The notes beneath the pieces are model-generated. The model ran no database searches and had not been told where the DNA came from. It was given only the letters and a program-made list of their open reading frames with translations. Made by a program: the position numbers and the translations under genes. Of a stretch of 64,000 nt of DNA, positions 62,053 through 64,000 are shown one piece after another. Within the stretch, counting starts at the first letter, position 1; each line of letters opens with the position of its first letter. Where the stretch lies: assembly GCF_008000815.1 (NCBI RefSeq), contig NZ_CP042806.1, positions 930,001 through 994,000 on the forward strand, read 5' to 3'. Source of the DNA: Terriglobus albidus. GTDB lineage: Bacteria; Acidobacteriota; Terriglobia; Terriglobales; Acidobacteriaceae.

Positions 62053-62822
62053 GTCTTCGAACCTTGATCGTGGACGACGAACCTCTCGCCGTGGAGTTGC
62101 TCGGCCTCCTGCTCTCTGAACATGAAGATATCGAGGTAGTAGCCCAGTGCGGAAACGGAAGCGAGGCTGTTCGATATCTGCAGTCGACGCCAATCGACCT
62201 TCTTTTTTTGGATGTTGAGATGCCCAAAATGGGAGGCTTCGATGTGGTTGAGCGAATCGGATTGCAACAGATCCCTCCTACTGTCTTCGTGACAGCCTTC
62301 CACGAACACGCAGTGCGCGCATTTGATATTCACGCCGTTGACTACATCACGAAGCCGGTGAATCCAGAACGCCTTTCCCTGGCGTTACAACGGGTTCGGG
62401 AAAAGATCGCTTCCAGAACCGCTCTCCTGACGCAAGCACAGTTATCGGCTGTCTTGGAGGCATTGCGTAATGGCATACAGGAGCCGGCTCCTTATCTCAC
62501 TCGCTTCTTGGTCAAAGTTGGCGAAAAGGAAGTCCTCGTGCCCGCGGAGAAGATCGATTGGATCGAGGCAGCGGAATACTATTGTTGTCTGCACGCTGAG
62601 GGGCATCAATATATGGTGCGAGAGCCGATTAGCGATCTAAGCAACAAGCTCGATCCCAGGCAGTTCTTGCGTATTCACCGTTCCTCGATCGTGAACCTCA
62701 ACCGAATCCGCGAGATCTACCGCGAAGGTCCGTTCGATAGTTCCGTGATTCTTTTCAATGGACAGAGGTTGAAGATGAGTAAAACGGGACGTGCCAAGCT
62801 GAACGATCTGGTAAAGGTCTAG
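62049..62822 (+). CDS. LytTR-family response regulator
   Basis: 257 residues from ATG 62049, overlapping the kinase stop as ATGA. Receiver domain: acidic pair Asp9-Asp10 in LIVDDEP, phosphoacceptor Asp55 in LLFLDVEMPKMGG, VTAF with the hydroxyl residue, and Lys102 in VDYITKPVNP. The C-terminal LytTR DNA-binding domain spans about 150-257 (FLVKVGEKEVLVPAEKIDWIEAAEYYCCLHA, QFLRIHRSSIVNLNRIREI, LKMSKTGRAKLNDLVKV). LytTR regulators bind direct repeats, often in promoters of envelope or transport genes; the adjacent TonB receptor gene is the natural target, although no repeat pair could be verified upstream of it. Confidence 0.94.
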   Translation: MSLRTLIVDDEPLAVELLGLLLSEHEDIEVVAQCGNGSEAVRYLQSTPIDLLFLDVEMPKMGGFDVVERIGLQQIPPTVFVTAFHEHAVRAFDIHAVDYITKPVNPERLSLALQRVREKIASRTALLTQAQLSAVLEALRNGIQEPAPYLTRFLVKVGEKEVLVPAEKIDWIEAAEYYCCLHAEGHQYMVREPISDLSNKLDPRQFLRIHRSSIVNLNRIREIYREGPFDSSVILFNGQRLKMSKTGRAKLNDLVKV

Positions 62823-62873
62823 GACATACCCTTCGGACGAAGACTTTGTTCAATTGCGCGTGGCGACTCTTCG

Positions 62874-63998
62874 TTAGGTTGGGTGCTTATCCCTCCACAA
62901 TCGAAGGAGTTCAACTTGCCGCGCCGGTGGAAGCGTATCCCGAAACGTATATCCCCCTAAATTGCCGAGGGCTGAAAACGATGCCAAGCAATCAAGCACG
63001 GTATCGCGAAGGGGCCGGATCTGCCATCCGGCCGTCAATGCTTTTTCATCGGAAATTTGCCCTTGAACAGGGCTTCCATCAAGACTTCCGTGGTCTGCGC
63101 GACAGTAAGGAAAGTTAAGCAACCAGTTGGAGAGAGATTGAGGGTAGACGCCCTGTTCTTGAAGGAAAGATTCTGGTACCCAGACTAGTTCGCTGTCCGA
63201 ATGTATTGCGTTCTTGCATTGTTCCAAGAACGTTCTGAATGGCATCCAACGTCCCGCGAGATTGAAGGTCCCAAATATCGACTTCTCAATTGCGAGAAGC
63301 AGAAAATCTGCAATGTCCCTGACATCGACAACCGCCACGGGATGCTCTCCCGTTCCCGGAACAATTACTCCGGGCTGAGTTTGTAGGCGGCGAAGCCAGA
63401 TCAGGAGATCGGGAGTATCATCACGAACCCCTTTTATCCCGCCGGGGCGAACTATCGTAAGCTTCTCGCCGACGATGTCAGCCAACCTACGTTCACTCTC
63501 TGCCTTGCCGCGACTATATCCGCTAGCTGCCACATTCCAAGGCGTGAGGGGGCTGTTCTCCGTCACATATGTCTGCTCGAAAGCAGTCTTGTCATAGGCG
63601 GCGATTGAAGAAATATAAAGATAGTGATCAGTTCGGTCTTTTAGAAGGCGTGCGGCTGATTCCGCTAGGACCGGATCGTTGGGCCACACATCGATAACTA
63701 CATCCCAGTGCCTTGTTCCTAGGGCGGATAAATTCTGATCATCGAGGTTTGCACTGCGAAAACCTCGCAACTTCTCTACATTCGGGAAAAGCGAAGGGTT
63801 CGTGATCCCCCGATTAAAGAGGGTTACCGTATGTCCTTCTGCGATTGCCGCTTCCACAACGGCTGGGCCGAGGAAAAGTGTTCCTCCCAACACCAGTATT
63901 CGCCTCCCACGGACCTCTGCCTGCGACGGCAAGCAACATGCCATTGCTGCACCGGCCGAAATCAAGAGCGAGTTTTTCAGAAATGACCGTCGCCTCAC
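62874..63998 (-). CDS. Tat-exported NAD-dependent epimerase/dehydratase-like protein (CSP41-type SDR); start near the window end
   Basis: 374 residues from a GTG at 63998 that lies two bases inside the window edge, so the true start may be outside. RRRSFLKNSLLISAGAAMA is a twin-arginine signal. The Rossmann fold starts RRILVLGGTLFLGPAVVEAAIAEGHTVTLFNRG, followed by WDVVIDVWPNDP, YLYISSIAAYD, SGYSRGKAESERR (catalytic Tyr-xxx-Lys) and LTIVRPGGIKG. It is nearest to atypical extended SDRs of the CSP41/isoflavone-reductase-like type. An exported NAD-dependent enzyme must fold with its cofactor in the cytoplasm, which fits the Tat route. The substrate is unknown. It is convergent with the LytTR gene, 51 bases apart. 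Confidence 0.8.
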   Translation of the reverse strand: MRRRSFLKNSLLISAGAAMACCLPSQAEVRGRRILVLGGTLFLGPAVVEAAIAEGHTVTLFNRGITNPSLFPNVEKLRGFRSANLDDQNLSALGTRHWDVVIDVWPNDPVLAESAARLLKDRTDHYLYISSIAAYDKTAFEQTYVTENSPLTPWNVAASGYSRGKAESERRLADIVGEKLTIVRPGGIKGVRDDTPDLLIWLRRLQTQPGVIVPGTGEHPVAVVDVRDIADFLLLAIEKSIFGTFNLAGRWMPFRTFLEQCKNAIHSDSELVWVPESFLQEQGVYPQSLSNWLLNFPYCRADHGSLDGSPVQGQISDEKALTAGWQIRPLRDTVLDCLASFSALGNLGGYTFRDTLPPARQVELLRLWRDKHPT

Positions 63999-64000
63999 GG

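Overview
The window looks like the chromosome of an acidobacterium of the Terriglobia (Granulicella/Terriglobus/Edaphobacter type). The case rests on gene families: five very large TonB-dependent, Oar-like outer-membrane receptors that each carry an N-terminal carboxypeptidase-regulatory-like domain and end in Phe; membrane-anchored winged-helix regulators beside receptor genes; a Tat-exported phospholipase C; and paired hairpin repeats (GGCTTCAGCC-type cores) between genes. The genus is inference, because no rRNA is present. Most of the window reads as moderately GC-rich; the stretch after about 49.4 kb looks more AT-rich and holds most of the broken genes.

Layout. 1-0.5 kb: the end of a membrane regulator. 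0.9-10.7 kb: a co-oriented surface cluster (lamin-tail-like protein, beta-propeller lipoprotein, TonB receptor, Tat phospholipase C) closed by a strong terminator. 11-26.9 kb: mostly housekeeping and metabolism (tRNA-Ser, amino-acid permease, dienelactone hydrolase, pyrophosphatase, PurS, two tandem GH79-like glycosidases, a histidine phosphatase, a second TonB receptor, GlmS, ThpR, an HdeD-like membrane protein). 27.1-32.6 kb: a third TonB receptor behind a candidate operator, a DUF3175 protein, a GT87-like membrane glycosyltransferase and tRNA-Ile2(CAU).

33.5-49.4 kb holds the most interesting system. A membrane-anchored wHTH regulator diverges from a TonB receptor, which is followed on the same strand by two paralogous secreted FAD oxidoreductases (one with PKD-like and golvesin/xanthan-lyase-type C-terminal domains), a double beta-helix pectate-lyase-like protein, an unassigned TIM-barrel-like enzyme, a DUF3311 subunit and its sodium:solute symporter. 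It reads as a complete sensing, binding, depolymerising and uptake locus for an unknown, possibly acidic, polysaccharide.

49.7-64 kb is accessory in character: a TIMP/NTR-like secreted protein, a mirror-image pair of AraC/NTF2-like modules, a cluster of gene remnants (nitroreductase, SDR, ADOP-type ABC permease with a frameshift at an eight-C tract), a secreted acetamidase/formamidase, a fifth TonB receptor in an apparent operon with a LytS-type kinase and LytTR regulator, and a Tat-exported NAD-dependent epimerase-like protein cut by or abutting the window end.

Two repeat families stand out: three copies of a 152-158 bp nested palindrome whose fold and length are kept while the sequence changes, and a 50-55 bp double-hairpin element in four complete copies.
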